From: Pseudomonadota bacterium
Lineage (GTDB): Bacteria > Pseudomonadota > Gammaproteobacteria > Burkholderiales > Burkholderiaceae_B
Direction of reading: 5' to 3'
DNA: 25,856 nt
NCBI GenBank assembly: GCA_023427945.1
Contig: JAEYZR010000190.1
Location: 1 to 25,856 of the forward strand
Positions within the stretch are counted from its first letter, which is position 1. Every line of letters begins with the position of its first letter. Positions 7,985-16,337 of this stretch are shown here, in pieces. The notes beneath the pieces are model-generated. The model was given only the letters and a program-made list of their open reading frames with translations, was not told the origin of the DNA and searched no databases. Both the position numbers and the translations under genes were made by a program.

Positions 7985-9115
7985 ATGGCGCACGACGAGC
8001 ATTGGATGAACGAGGCACTGGCGCAGGCTGCCAGCGTGCTTTATGTCACGACGCCCAATCCCCGCGTCGGCAGCGTGATCGTGCGTGACGAACGTGTACT
8101 GGGGCGCGGCGCGACACAACCCCCGGGCGGCCCGCATGCAGAAATCATGGCCTTGCGCGATGCGCAGGCCAACGGCCACGATGTTCGCGGTGCAACGATC
8201 TACGTCACGCTGGAACCCTGCAGCCATTTTGGGCGCACACCGCCTTGCGTCGATGCACTGATCGCCGCCGGCGTGGGGCGTGTGGTGGTGGCGATGGGTG
8301 ATCCCAATCCCCAGGTCGCAGGCCAGGGATATGCGCGCCTGGCGGCTGCTGGCATCCAGGTGACGCGCGGGGTGTGTGCAGTGCAGGCCCTCGCGTTGAA
8401 TGTCGGGTTCGTGTCGCGCATGCATCGCGGCAGGCCCTGGGTGTGGGCCAAGATGGCGGCCTCGCTCGATGGGCGCAGCGCTTTGCACAACGGCGTTTCA
8501 CAATGGATCACCGGTCCGGCTGCGCGTGCCGATGGGCATCACTGGCGGGCACGTGCCTGCGTGGTGCTGACAGGGATGGGCACCATCCTGAAGGACGATC
8601 CGCAGCTCAATGTGCGTGCCGTACAGACGCCGCGCCAACCTCGCAAGGCGCTGATCGACGGTACGCTGTCCGTTTCGCCATCGGCCAGAATCTTCGATGG
8701 CAGCGAAGTGATCGTGTTCACCTGCACCGACCTTCCCGATCGTGCGCAGGCCCTGGCGAAGGTCAATGCACGGGTGGTCGTGCTGCCGGCCGAGGCCCAG
8801 GCGGGGCGCGTGGATCTTCCCGCCGTCATGCGGTGGTTGGCGCATGAGGGTGTGAACGAGGTTCACGTCGAGGCAGGGGCAGGGCTTACCGGTGCGTTGA
8901 TTGCTGCAGGGCAGATCGACGAACTGTTGCTGTATGTCGCGCCGGTGCTGTTGGGTGACGCGCTGGGCATGGCGCGCCTGCCCATGCTGGAACACCTGGA
9001 CGACGTGCAACGCTACAGCTTCAACGATGTTGCGCAGGTGGGCGAAGATGTTCGCCTGCGGGCGCGTGTCGCTTCCAGTTGGGGCGCTCTAGTAGACTGC
9101 GTCAATCAGATTTAG
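7985..9115 (+). CDS. ribD: Bifunctional pyrimidine deaminase/reductase RibD
   Basis: Catalyses the deaminase and reductase steps that turn the GTP-derived pyrimidine into 5-amino-6-ribitylamino-uracil phosphate in riboflavin synthesis. The N-terminal deaminase (residues 1-145) has the zinc site H51, the catalytic E53 (HAEIMAL), C79 and C88 (EPCSHFGRTPPC). The C-terminal NADPH reductase begins near residue 150 (KMAASLDGRSAL) and carries VEAGAGLTGALI near 300. From ATG 7985 the protein has 376 residues, and its first residues align with E. coli RibD (367). An in-frame GTG at 7913 would overlap the nrdR stop and add 24 residues; it has no clear ribosome binding site but cannot be excluded. Confidence 0.95.
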   Translation: MAHDEHWMNEALAQAASVLYVTTPNPRVGSVIVRDERVLGRGATQPPGGPHAEIMALRDAQANGHDVRGATIYVTLEPCSHFGRTPPCVDALIAAGVGRVVVAMGDPNPQVAGQGYARLAAAGIQVTRGVCAVQALALNVGFVSRMHRGRPWVWAKMAASLDGRSALHNGVSQWITGPAARADGHHWRARACVVLTGMGTILKDDPQLNVRAVQTPRQPRKALIDGTLSVSPSARIFDGSEVIVFTCTDLPDRAQALAKVNARVVVLPAEAQAGRVDLPAVMRWLAHEGVNEVHVEAGAGLTGALIAAGQIDELLLYVAPVLLGDALGMARLPMLEHLDDVQRYSFNDVAQVGEDVRLRARVASSWGALVDCVNQI

Positions 9116-9126
9116 CAGAGGTTTTT

Positions 9127-9774
9127 ATGTTCACAGGTATTGTGGCCGACGTCGGCCGTATCGTGCAGACCCGCCCCTTGATTGCTGACGACGAACAGGG
9201 CGGCATGCGGCTGGTCGTCCAGACGGACCGGCTGGATTTGAGCAACGTGGCGCTGGGCGACTCGATCTCCATTCAAGGTGCCTGCATGACGGTCGTGGCG
9301 CTTGCGGACAACCGTTTTGAGGTCGACGTGTCACGTGAAAGTCTGACCCTGACGGCAGGCCTGGACCAGGAAGGGGAAGTGAACCTGGAGAAGGCGCTGC
9401 GCATGGGCGATCCGCTTGGCGGACACATTGTGTCGGGCCATGTGGACGGCCTGGGCAAGGTGTTGCGATTCGATCCCGTCGGCGAGTCTTATACGCTGGT
9501 CATTCTTGCCCCACCTTCGTTGGGCCGGTATCTGGCCTACAAGGGGTCGATCACGGTGAACGGCGTAAGCCTGACCGTGAACAGCGTGGATGACGTGTCC
9601 GACGGTACCGAGATCAGCATCAACATCATTCCGCATACGCAGCAGGTGACCACACTGCGTCACCTCGTGGCCGGCAGCCGGGTGAATCTGGAGATCGACA
9701 CGATTGCGCGATATGTGGAGCGGATGGTGAACAGTGGAGGCGGCAAGGGCGAAGGGGCGATTGCCGCGCTGTAG
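9127..9774 (+). CDS. ribE: Riboflavin synthase, alpha subunit
   Basis: Dismutates two 6,7-dimethyl-8-ribityllumazine molecules to riboflavin. It has 215 residues with the expected two tandem lumazine-binding barrels: the first starts MFTGIVADVGRI and the second begins near residue 97 with GHIVSGHVDG. The conserved NGVSLTVN segment is present near residue 145. ATG 9127 has AGAGG (9117-9121) 5 bases upstream and lies 11 bases after the ribD stop, so translation is probably linked. Riboflavin operons often continue into ribBA and ribH; here neither follows, and tRNA-Ser and catabolic genes come next. Some databases call this gene ribC. Confidence 0.95.
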   Translation: MFTGIVADVGRIVQTRPLIADDEQGGMRLVVQTDRLDLSNVALGDSISIQGACMTVVALADNRFEVDVSRESLTLTAGLDQEGEVNLEKALRMGDPLGGHIVSGHVDGLGKVLRFDPVGESYTLVILAPPSLGRYLAYKGSITVNGVSLTVNSVDDVSDGTEISINIIPHTQQVTTLRHLVAGSRVNLEIDTIARYVERMVNSGGGKGEGAIAAL

Positions 9775-9914
9775 GACTGCAGGTACTCCGGGCGATCACC
9801 GGCGCCGTGGCAGGCGAGTACGCTGTAGGGTTGTGTGTGTCAGGGGCAGCTTGCCATACCTGTAGGGTTGCATGGCTGTAGTGGGTAGTCCAGTCGCATC
9901 CTGATCGGGATTTT
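9775..9914. other. Gene-free spacer between ribE and tRNA promoter, with short repeats
   Basis: No coding frame is convincing. CTGTAGGGTTG occurs twice (9823-9833 and 9860-9870), and CTGTAG four times counting the ribE stop (9769, 9823, 9860, 9876). These may be decayed duplications. I see no terminator hairpin with a T-run for the rib transcript. Confidence 0.4.
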
Positions 9915-9944
9915 TCGGCAGACATTTATCGAATCTGCTAGAAT
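9915..9944 (+). promoter_or_regulatory. Putative tRNA-Ser promoter
   Basis: TAGAAT (9939-9944) is a good -10, preceded 18 bases earlier by TCGGCA (9915-9920) as a weak -35 and followed by the GC-rich discriminator CGCGGA. A GC-rich discriminator is typical of stringently controlled stable-RNA promoters. The tRNA begins about 60 bases downstream. Confidence 0.45.
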
Positions 9945-10007
9945 CGCGGACTTGCCTTGGATGTCGTAACGTTCGCGTAGCGATATTTTCCCAGGGAAAT
10001 TGAATCA

Positions 10008-10098
10008 GGACAGGTGGCCGAGCGGTTGAAGGCGCACGCCTGGAAAGCGTGTATACGTGAATAACGTATCGGGGGTTCGAATCCCCCTCTGTCCGCCA
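10008..10098 (+). tRNA. tRNA-Ser (anticodon GGA), CCA encoded
   Basis: Type II tRNA of 91 bases. The acceptor stem pairs GGACAGG (10008-10014) with TCTGTCC (10088-10094), with one G-U pair. The discriminator base is G10095 and the CCA at 10096-10098 is encoded. The anticodon stem is CACGC/GCGTG with loop CTGGAAA, giving anticodon GGA at 10042-10044, which reads UCC and UCU serine codons. A long variable arm (about 10051-10069, TACGT/ACGTA) marks the serine class, and the T arm GGGGG-TTCGAAT-CCCCC is perfect. Confidence 0.97.
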
Positions 10099-10173
10099 AG
10101 TATTTATGCAAAAGCTGGAAAGCTGAAGTTCTTTTAACTTTTCAGGATTCTGCTCTCGAAGTAACGACCGAAG

Positions 10174-10200
10174 GCCGCTCACTCAAGTGAGCGGCTTTTT
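10174..10200 (+). terminator. Rho-independent terminator after tRNA-Ser
   Basis: GCCGCTCAC (10174-10182) pairs perfectly with GTGAGCGGC (10187-10195) over a TCAA tetraloop, followed by TTTTT and more T-rich sequence. It lies 75 bases after the tRNA and probably ends its transcript. Confidence 0.9.
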
Positions 10201-10404
10201 GCTTTTCCTGCGGTTTGATCGGTGTCGTGCCGCGACCGCACGCCACGATCTCATCCCATCCACCTCTTCCACATACAGACGTTTGACAGCACATCTCTTC
10301 ATGGCATTTCGGTGAAGCATTTCATTTTAAATGTGTTGATTGTTGAAACCTCCCAGGAATGGTGATAAATTTCCGCAAATAACGTTTCATCAGGAATGAG
10401 GCAA
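10201..10404 (+). promoter_or_regulatory. Control region ahead of the aldehyde dehydrogenase gene
   Basis: The best promoter is TTGAAA (10343-10348), 17 bases, TAAATT (10366-10371), matching consensus at 5 and 4 positions. A perfect -35 TTGACA at 10283-10288 lacks a good -10. Local AT content is clearly higher from about 10300 on. Dyads that could bind a regulator are CATTTTAAATG (10323-10333) just upstream of the -35, and the CG-centred AACGTT (10381-10386 region), close to the start codon; CG-centred dyads are typical of LacI-family operators, but this one is short. The rest of the tRNA-to-gene interval holds no gene. Confidence 0.45.
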
Positions 10405-11850
10405 ATGACTGCGGCAACTCTGCATATCGATGGCTTGCCCCCCACGGGGCAACTAATAAACGGACAGTGGGTGGGGGGCGAATCCCGCTTCACCGTCGAA
10501 GACAAATTCAGTGGTCGACCCATCGCCGAGGTCGCCTGCGCGACGCGCGAACAGGTCGCCCAGGCCGTGCGCATTGCCAAGGCTGCAGTCGATGGTGGCC
10601 CGCCGCCACCGCATGATCGCGCCCAGGTATTGCGGCGCGCTGCCGTGTTGATCGAGTCCTACCGGCAGCGTCTGGTCGACGTCATGGTGGCCGAGGCTGG
10701 CTTTACCATCGTTGACGCCAACGGAGAGATCGATCGTGCCGCTGTGACACTGAGCCTGTCTGCAGATGAGGCGCTGCGCCTGGTGGGCGAGGTCATTCCG
10801 TTCGCAGCGAGTCCGGGGGCGCACCGTCGGCTGGGGTTTACTCAGCGATTCCCGATTGGTGTCGTCTGTGCAATTACGCCTTTCAACGCACCGCTGAATA
10901 CGGTGCTGCACAAGGTTGCACCCGCGTATGCCGCCGGCAATTCGGTCGTGCTCAAGCCGTCGGCCTTCACGCCATTGACGAGTGCCTTGCTTGCGGAAGT
11001 ACTGCTGGAGTCGGGCATGCCGCCGGCCTTCCTCTCCGTGCTGCAGGGCGAGGGCGATACCGTGGGCACATGGCTGCTGCAAGAGCAGGACATCGCGTTC
11101 TATACCTTTACCGGCAGCACGCGAGTGGGCCGCATCATTCAGCAGGCCGCGGGTCTGCGCCGCACGCAAATGGAACTGGGCAGCATCGCCAGCACGATCG
11201 TGTGCGCAGATGCCGACCTGGAGCGCGCCATTCCGAAGATCGCGAATGCCGGGCTGCGCAAGGCCGGTCAGGTCTGCACCTCCGTGCAGCGGCTGTACGT
11301 GCATCGCGACATCGCCGAGGAAGTCGGGCAGCGTCTGGTTGCCTTCGCGGCGACACTGAAGGCCGGTGATCCGCGCGATCCTGCCACCAAGGTGGGTCCA
11401 TTGATCAGCGAGCAGTCCGCAATGCGTGCGGAGAGCTGGTTGCGTGAAGCCGAGCAGGGCGGAGCCAAGGTGCTGTGCGGTGGCCAGCGTGAGCGATCTG
11501 TCATTACACCCGCAATTGTCACGCAGGCGCCCGATGGTGGCCGGGTGTGGTGCCAGGAAGCGTTCGCGCCGTTGTTGGCGTTGCGGCCGTTCGATGACTT
11601 CGACGATGCCATTCGCGACGCGAACTCTACGCCTTATGGGTTGTCGGCCGGGGTATTCACGCAGGACATCGACCGCGCCTTGCAGGCCGCCTCAACGTTG
11701 CGTTTCGGGACGGTGCAGATCAACGAAACTTCAAGCGCGCGCTCTGATGTGATGCCGTTTGGCGGGGTGAAAGATAGCGGTTTTGGCAAGGAAGGTCCGG
11801 CCTACGCCATCCGTGAAATGACCGAAGAGCGCCTCGTGGTCTTCAACCCC
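10405..11850 (+). CDS. NAD(P)-dependent aldehyde dehydrogenase
   Basis: Oxidises an aldehyde to a carboxylate; substrate unknown. From ATG 10405 it has 482 residues, normal for the superfamily. The catalytic cysteine is C291 (KAGQVCTS), the general-base glutamate E257 (MELGS), the oxyanion asparagine N161 (TPFNAP), and the nucleotide-binding segment FTGST at 235-239. The C-terminus MPFGGVKDSGFGKEG is typical of the lactaldehyde/phosphonoacetaldehyde-type group. The usual ELGG is ELGS here. ATG 10405 is preferred over ATG 10396 because AGGA (10392-10395) is 9 bases ahead of it but abuts the earlier one. The stop is immediately followed by a 125-base gap to an alcohol dehydrogenase, suggesting sequential alcohol and aldehyde oxidation. 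Confidence 0.92.
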
Positions 11851-11880
11851 TGAAGCCAGCAAACGCACGGGGGCCAGGCA

Positions 11881-11911
11881 CCGTTCGACGTCGATAGCGT
11901 CCGTCGAACGG
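11881..11911. other. Perfect inverted repeat between ALDH and Fe-ADH genes
   Basis: CCGTTCGACG (11881-11890) and CGTCGAACGG (11902-11911) form a perfect 10-bp inverted repeat with an 11-base spacer. No T-run follows, so it is not a canonical terminator. It may be an intercistronic mRNA hairpin or a regulator site. Confidence 0.6.
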
Positions 11912-11978
11912 ATCTGCCGCGAGGCCGGGATAGCAACGATCAAGCGCTCGCCGCGCAGTGACACACGAAAGGACCATC

Positions 11979-13142
11979 ATGGCAGTTTCTGAAATCAGCA
12001 CGTTTTTTTGCCCGACCCGTCTCTACATGGGTATCGGAGCACACCGCAAGCTTGGTGACCTGCTGAAGGCGCAGAAATGCGAGCGACTGTTTGTCGTCAT
12101 CGATGGCGCGCTGCTGGCCGGCGAGTTCTATAGCAACGTTCGTGCGATGCTGGACGACCTGGGCATTGCCGTGGCCAGCTACTCGGAGATCGAACCTGAT
12201 CCCAGCGCCGTGACTGTTGAGCGCGCCTTCGCAGCCTGTCAGGCACACCAGGCCAACGCGCTGTTGGCCGTGGGCGGTGGCAGCGCCATGGATGTGGCCA
12301 AGGCGGTCGGTATTCTGGCCACGAATGGCGGACGTATCCATGACTATGAAGGAATCGAAAAATTCCAGACGCCGCCGTTGCCGCTGATCGCCATTCCCAC
12401 GACGGCGGGGACTGGTTCAGAGGTATCGGGATCCTGCGTGATCACGGACACCGAAAAGAACCTGAAGATGTCGATTCGCCATGCCGCGCTCAATCCGGCG
12501 CGATTCGCCATCCTTGATCCGCTCGCTTTGCGCACGTTGCCCGCGCACGTGGCTGCGCACTCCGGGATGGATGCTTTCGTGCATGCATTCGAGTCGTATA
12601 TCTCGCGCCAGGCCAATCCCGTGACCGACGCCATCAACATCGAGGCCATCGAGCTGATCGCGGCCAATATCCGGCAGTTCGTCGCCAACCGCGACAACCT
12701 GGAGGCTGGACTCAATATGTTGGTCGGCTCGGCACTGGCGGGCATCACATTTGGTCAAACAGGGCTGGGCAACGTGCACTGCATGGCACGTTTTGTAGGT
12801 GCCTATTGGCATTTGTCCCATGGCCTGTCCAACGCGGTGTGCCTGCCTCACGTGGCGCGTTTCAATCTATCGGCCAATCCACGCAAGTTCGCGCGCGTCG
12901 CCGCTGCGATGGATCGCCCGGTACGCGGCCTTGCAGAGATGGATGCTGCCCGTCTGGCGATCGATGCGATCGAGGCGTTGTGCCGCGACCTGGCCATACC
13001 GGCCCGTCTGCGCGATGTCGGCGCCACCGAAGACAAATTCGATGAAATCGCCGAGCTGTGCACGCAGGCCAACTACAACCGCTGGAATCCGCGCACGACA
13101 AGCACGGCGGATTTCCGTGCACTGTTTGCCCAGGCGTACTGA
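11979..13142 (+). CDS. Type III iron-containing alcohol dehydrogenase
   Basis: Cytosolic NAD(P)-dependent metal alcohol dehydrogenase of 387 residues (family about 385); substrate unknown. The nucleotide-binding GGGS is at 99-102 followed by MDVAKAV, and the PTTAGTGSEVS segment is at about 140-150. Metal ligands can be placed by alignment to E. coli FucO: D198 and H202 (GMDAFVHAFESY), H267 (NVH) and H281 (SHGLSNA). The position of FucO H267, a conserved histidine near the nicotinamide, is R271 here (VHCMARFVGAYWH). ATG 11979 has AAAGGA 5 bases upstream. The gene lies between an aldehyde dehydrogenase and a Liv-type importer, so a role in catabolising an imported compound is likely. Confidence 0.92.
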   Translation: MAVSEISTFFCPTRLYMGIGAHRKLGDLLKAQKCERLFVVIDGALLAGEFYSNVRAMLDDLGIAVASYSEIEPDPSAVTVERAFAACQAHQANALLAVGGGSAMDVAKAVGILATNGGRIHDYEGIEKFQTPPLPLIAIPTTAGTGSEVSGSCVITDTEKNLKMSIRHAALNPARFAILDPLALRTLPAHVAAHSGMDAFVHAFESYISRQANPVTDAINIEAIELIAANIRQFVANRDNLEAGLNMLVGSALAGITFGQTGLGNVHCMARFVGAYWHLSHGLSNAVCLPHVARFNLSANPRKFARVAAAMDRPVRGLAEMDAARLAIDAIEALCRDLAIPARLRDVGATEDKFDEIAELCTQANYNRWNPRTTSTADFRALFAQAY

Positions 13143-13172
13143 ATACCTGAAAGACTGACCGAAACGCAGGGC

Positions 13173-13202
13173 CATGAAGCGGCAGGTTCGCTTCGTGTAT
13201 TT
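13173..13202 (+). terminator. Possible terminator or attenuator hairpin after Fe-ADH
   Basis: CATGAAGCG (13173-13181) pairs with CGCTTCGTG (13189-13197) as a 9-bp stem with one G-U pair and a 7-base loop, followed by the weak T-rich TATTT. It may only partly separate the dehydrogenase genes from the importer genes. Confidence 0.4.
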
Positions 13203-13209
13203 AGAACAA

Positions 13210-13226
13210 CCATAACTTGATTATGG
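13210..13226. promoter_or_regulatory. Short dyad upstream of Liv binding-protein gene
   Basis: CCATAA (13210-13215), 5 bases, TTATGG (13221-13226) is a perfect 6-bp inverted repeat 28 bases ahead of the binding-protein start. It could be a regulator site; I found no convincing -10/-35 pair around it. Confidence 0.3.
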
Positions 13227-13253
13227 CCAATCGAGAGATTTTGAGGAGACGAC

Positions 13254-14423
13254 ATGAAACAGAAGCTTAGTGGTCTGGTGGTTGCATGCATGATTGCCGC
13301 GGTGCCCGGTGTGGCCGCTGCAAACTGTGAAATCAAACTGGGCGCGACCGGTCCGTTATCTGGCGCGGCTACGCAGTGGGGCCTGGCGATCAAGGGGGCG
13401 GCCGACTTTGTTGCCGCTGAGGCAAACGCCAAAGGTGGCGTGAAGGTGGGAAGTGAAACGTGCCAGCTTCGTGTCGTGGCGATCGATGCGAAGTACACCG
13501 CAGAAGGCGCGGCTGCTGCAGCAAACAACTTCGTGAGCCAAGGGGTCAAGTTCATCCTCGGGCCGATGGGTTCGCCCGAGGTCACCGGCATGAAGCCCAT
13601 TGCGACGCGCAACAAAATGCTCATGATGAGCGACAGTTATGCGCGCGACGCCATCGGCCCGCGCTGGCCCCTGACCTTCCACGTCGGCCCCGGCCCGGCT
13701 GCCTGGGCTGATCCGCTCGTCAAGCATGCCAAGATGACCTTTGGCATCAAGAATGCACTGACGATTGCACCGAACGACCAGGCCGGCACCGATGTGGCCG
13801 AGGTGGTGGCAGGTGTGTATGAAAAGAATGGTGTGCCGACCAAGCTTGAGTACTACCAGCGCGGAACCACCAACTTTGCGCCTATTGTCACGCGCATCAT
13901 GGCTGCGAATCCCGACTCGGTCGACACCGTGTCGACGCCACCCGGTGACGCCGGTATTTTGGTCAAGCAGTTGCGCCAGGCTGGTTACAAGGGTGTGATC
14001 GGCCGCCTTGGTGGTCCAGGCACCGCCGAGATATCGCGTATTGCCGGTGGCATGGATGTGCTGCGCGATTTCTATTGGTTCGAGCCTGTTTTCATTGACG
14101 AAAACGTCAAGCAACTGCAGGGCAGCTACAAGACGCTGTTGAAGTCGGAGCCCCCCGAGAACAACTTCTTCTATCTGTTTGTCGCCGGTGGTCGCGCGTT
14201 GGTGCAGGCGATAGAGAATGCGGGTACCTACACCGATGCGGAGAAGGTTGCCGAAGCGATGCGCAAGATGGAGGTGGTCGACGCCAACCTGGGCCAGGGC
14301 AAGTGGATCGGCCAGGCGACCTATAAGATCAATCAGGAGTTGTCACTGCCGTTCGGTATCGGAACGATTCGTGATGGCAAAGAGCTGCCGGTCATCCGGG
14401 TCGAAGCTCCTGTTGATAATTAA
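13254..14423 (+). CDS. Liv-type ABC transporter periplasmic substrate-binding protein
   Basis: Binds a solute in the periplasm and hands it to the permease encoded downstream. It has 389 residues, with a signal peptide at about 1-23 (basic start, hydrophobic core, VAAA end). The mature start CEIKLGATGPLSGAA is the standard first strand and ligand loop of the LivJ/K group. C25 and C70 could form a disulfide. The lobe-II motifs ENNFFYLFVAGGRALVQAIENAGT are intact. AGGAG (13244-13248) lies 5 bases before ATG 13254. The genes for two permeases and two ATPases follow directly. Family members also carry aromatic acids, amides and short-chain acids, so the name Liv should not be read as leucine transport. 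Confidence 0.93.
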   Translation: MKQKLSGLVVACMIAAVPGVAAANCEIKLGATGPLSGAATQWGLAIKGAADFVAAEANAKGGVKVGSETCQLRVVAIDAKYTAEGAAAAANNFVSQGVKFILGPMGSPEVTGMKPIATRNKMLMMSDSYARDAIGPRWPLTFHVGPGPAAWADPLVKHAKMTFGIKNALTIAPNDQAGTDVAEVVAGVYEKNGVPTKLEYYQRGTTNFAPIVTRIMAANPDSVDTVSTPPGDAGILVKQLRQAGYKGVIGRLGGPGTAEISRIAGGMDVLRDFYWFEPVFIDENVKQLQGSYKTLLKSEPPENNFFYLFVAGGRALVQAIENAGTYTDAEKVAEAMRKMEVVDANLGQGKWIGQATYKINQELSLPFGIGTIRDGKELPVIRVEAPVDN

Positions 14424-14446
14424 TCCGCAGGACGAGGGGCGAGATC

Positions 14447-15313
14447 GTGGAAAGCTTTATTTCTGCAGGCCTGATAGGGCTCGCACTTGGCGCTCAGTAT
14501 GCACTCCTGGCCTTGGGATTCACGCTGATTTTTGGCATCCTGGGCGTGGTGAACTTTGCCCATGGGGGGTTCTATCTTTTGGGGGGGTACACGGCATACG
14601 TATGCGTGTCCTCGTTCGCAATACCGTATCCCCTCGCGGTCGTATGTGCCGCGCTGGTCACTGCGGCATTGGGCTACCTCTTCGAACTCTTGCTCCTCGA
14701 GCGGGTGATCGACAATCACCTCGCAACACTGGTCCTGACACTGGGACTGTATCTGGTGATCTGTACGGCCGTGGTCGTGGTGTTCGGGCCGGATGCACCC
14801 CTGTTCCAGTTCCCCGTCAACGACGTCCTGCACTTCGGCGGCGTGTATCTGCCACTGTCCAACCTGATCGTGTTTGCGATCTGCTTTGCTGCCATCGGAG
14901 TGACTTACGCGTTGTTGTACCGCACGAACTTCGGCCGCAGCCTGCGCGCGTTGTCCGAGGATCGTACGGTGGCGATAGCCTTGGGCATTCGAGCCAGACT
15001 GATGTTTCCTCTGGCATTTGCACTGGCCACGGGTCTGGCGGGAATGACGGGGGCGCTGGTCACCCCCATCCTGTCGCTCACGCCCCATGTCGGCGACCCG
15101 GTGCTGGCGGCTTCGTTTCTGGTGGTCATTCTGGGTGGGCTGGGTAGCCTTGGCGGGGCGACCATCGCAGCCTTTCTCGTCGGACTGGTCGAAGCCTATT
15201 CAGCGGTCTATCTTGGTGGATCCAAGGGGGCGTTGATGCTGTTCGTGCTGGTGCTGATCGTCTTGCTCGTGAAGCCGACCGGCCTCATGGGTGTCCCGAC
15301 TCGTCGAGCCTGA
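14447..15313 (+). CDS. Branched-chain-type ABC transporter permease (LivH family)
   Basis: Inner-membrane permease of 288 residues with about eight hydrophobic helices. The N-terminal segment GLALGAQYALLALGFTLIFG and VNFAHGGFYLLGGY are LivH hallmarks, and the cytoplasmic coupling loop is seen at RTNFGRSLRALSEDRTVAIALGI. The start is GTG 14447 with GAGGGG about 7 bases upstream, 23 bases after the binding-protein stop. It forms the channel with the next gene's product. Confidence 0.93.
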   Translation: MESFISAGLIGLALGAQYALLALGFTLIFGILGVVNFAHGGFYLLGGYTAYVCVSSFAIPYPLAVVCAALVTAALGYLFELLLLERVIDNHLATLVLTLGLYLVICTAVVVVFGPDAPLFQFPVNDVLHFGGVYLPLSNLIVFAICFAAIGVTYALLYRTNFGRSLRALSEDRTVAIALGIRARLMFPLAFALATGLAGMTGALVTPILSLTPHVGDPVLAASFLVVILGGLGSLGGATIAAFLVGLVEAYSAVYLGGSKGALMLFVLVLIVLLVKPTGLMGVPTRRA

Positions 15314-15317
15314 TGCC

Positions 15318-16337
15318 ATGAAAAAACATAATCTGATAAGTCGTATTGGAGGGGCGGAGCTGATCGCGCTGGCGGTGATGGCATTCGGGCTGACATTGCC
15401 TGGTCTCATTACCGACGCCGCAGCTGTTTCCGTGCTGACTCATTTCATGATCGCAGCGATGGGTGCGCTTAGCGTCTACATCATGCTGCGCATGGATCTC
15501 ATGTTCTTTGCCGTGCCTGCTTTCATGGCGATCGGCGGTTATTCAGCGGCCATCCTGAGCGCACGTCACGACATCACCGACTTGTTCGTCCTGACGTTGA
15601 CCGCGTTCGGGTTGCCGTTCCTGCTGGCGATTCCGCTGGGCCTGCTGGTCTTGCGAATGAAGGGTGTGTACTTCGTGCTGGTGACCTTCGTGCTGGCAGA
15701 GATCATGCCGCTCATCTTGTTTGAAACCCCCGGATTCACCGGGGGCTCCAATGGGATATCGGGGTTGCCGGCCGTCACGGTGTTTGGTGATGCCTATGTG
15801 ATTGAAACCAATAATGCGGTGCTGATGTTGGCCACAGGCCTGGCGCTGCTGGCAGTGATATTGACAGTGGCACTCACCCGTTATTTCAGGTCGCAGTTCG
15901 ACTCCATACGTGAAGACGAAGTCCTGGCGCAGAGTGTCGGTCTGGCGATCGCACGCTACAAGATCATCGGCTTTTGTTTTGCTTCCGGCATCGCCGGGCT
16001 GGCCGGGTTCGCGTTGGTGGAAATGCTGATGACCGCGCATCCGACCTCGTTCTCTGCCATGTCGTCGGTCAACTATGTGGCGTACGCCATCGTGGGCGGG
16101 CAAAGTGCGATCCTGGGACCGTTGCTTGGCGCAGGCCTCCTGGTGTGGGCCGCCGATCTTTTCAGCTTGCAGGGCGAAATCTCGCAAGGATTGTTCGGCA
16201 TCGTATTGATGCTGGCGGTGGTGTTTGCCAAGGGTGGCCTGATCGGTCTGATCGAGCAGCTCGGACGCCGGTTGTTCGCACGCAAGCTCGGCGGCAGTAC
16301 GCAGCCTGGGGACACACCCGAAAAGGAGTTTGTATGA
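15318..16337 (+). CDS. Branched-chain-type ABC transporter permease (LivM family)
   Basis: Second inner-membrane permease, 339 residues, strongly hydrophobic with about eight to ten helices. LivM-type features are the stretch VYFVLVTFVLAEIMPLI, GGSNGISGLP, the coupling loop RSQFDSIREDEVLAQSVGL and the C-terminal GGQSAILGPLLGAG. ATG 15318 follows the LivH stop by 4 bases and has only a weak ribosome binding site, so translation is probably coupled. Its TGA overlaps the ATG of the ATPase gene (ATGA, 16334-16337). Confidence 0.93.
   Translation: MKKHNLISRIGGAELIALAVMAFGLTLPGLITDAAAVSVLTHFMIAAMGALSVYIMLRMDLMFFAVPAFMAIGGYSAAILSARHDITDLFVLTLTAFGLPFLLAIPLGLLVLRMKGVYFVLVTFVLAEIMPLILFETPGFTGGSNGISGLPAVTVFGDAYVIETNNAVLMLATGLALLAVILTVALTRYFRSQFDSIREDEVLAQSVGLAIARYKIIGFCFASGIAGLAGFALVEMLMTAHPTSFSAMSSVNYVAYAIVGGQSAILGPLLGAGLLVWAADLFSLQGEISQGLFGIVLMLAVVFAKGGLIGLIEQLGRRLFARKLGGSTQPGDTPEKEFV

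Noticed and set aside
9796..10182. Open frame on the minus strand covering the tRNA, containing RTEGDSNPRY
   Set aside because: This peptide is the well-known product of translating the antisense strand of a serine tRNA; the frame overlaps the tRNA and terminator and is not a gene.
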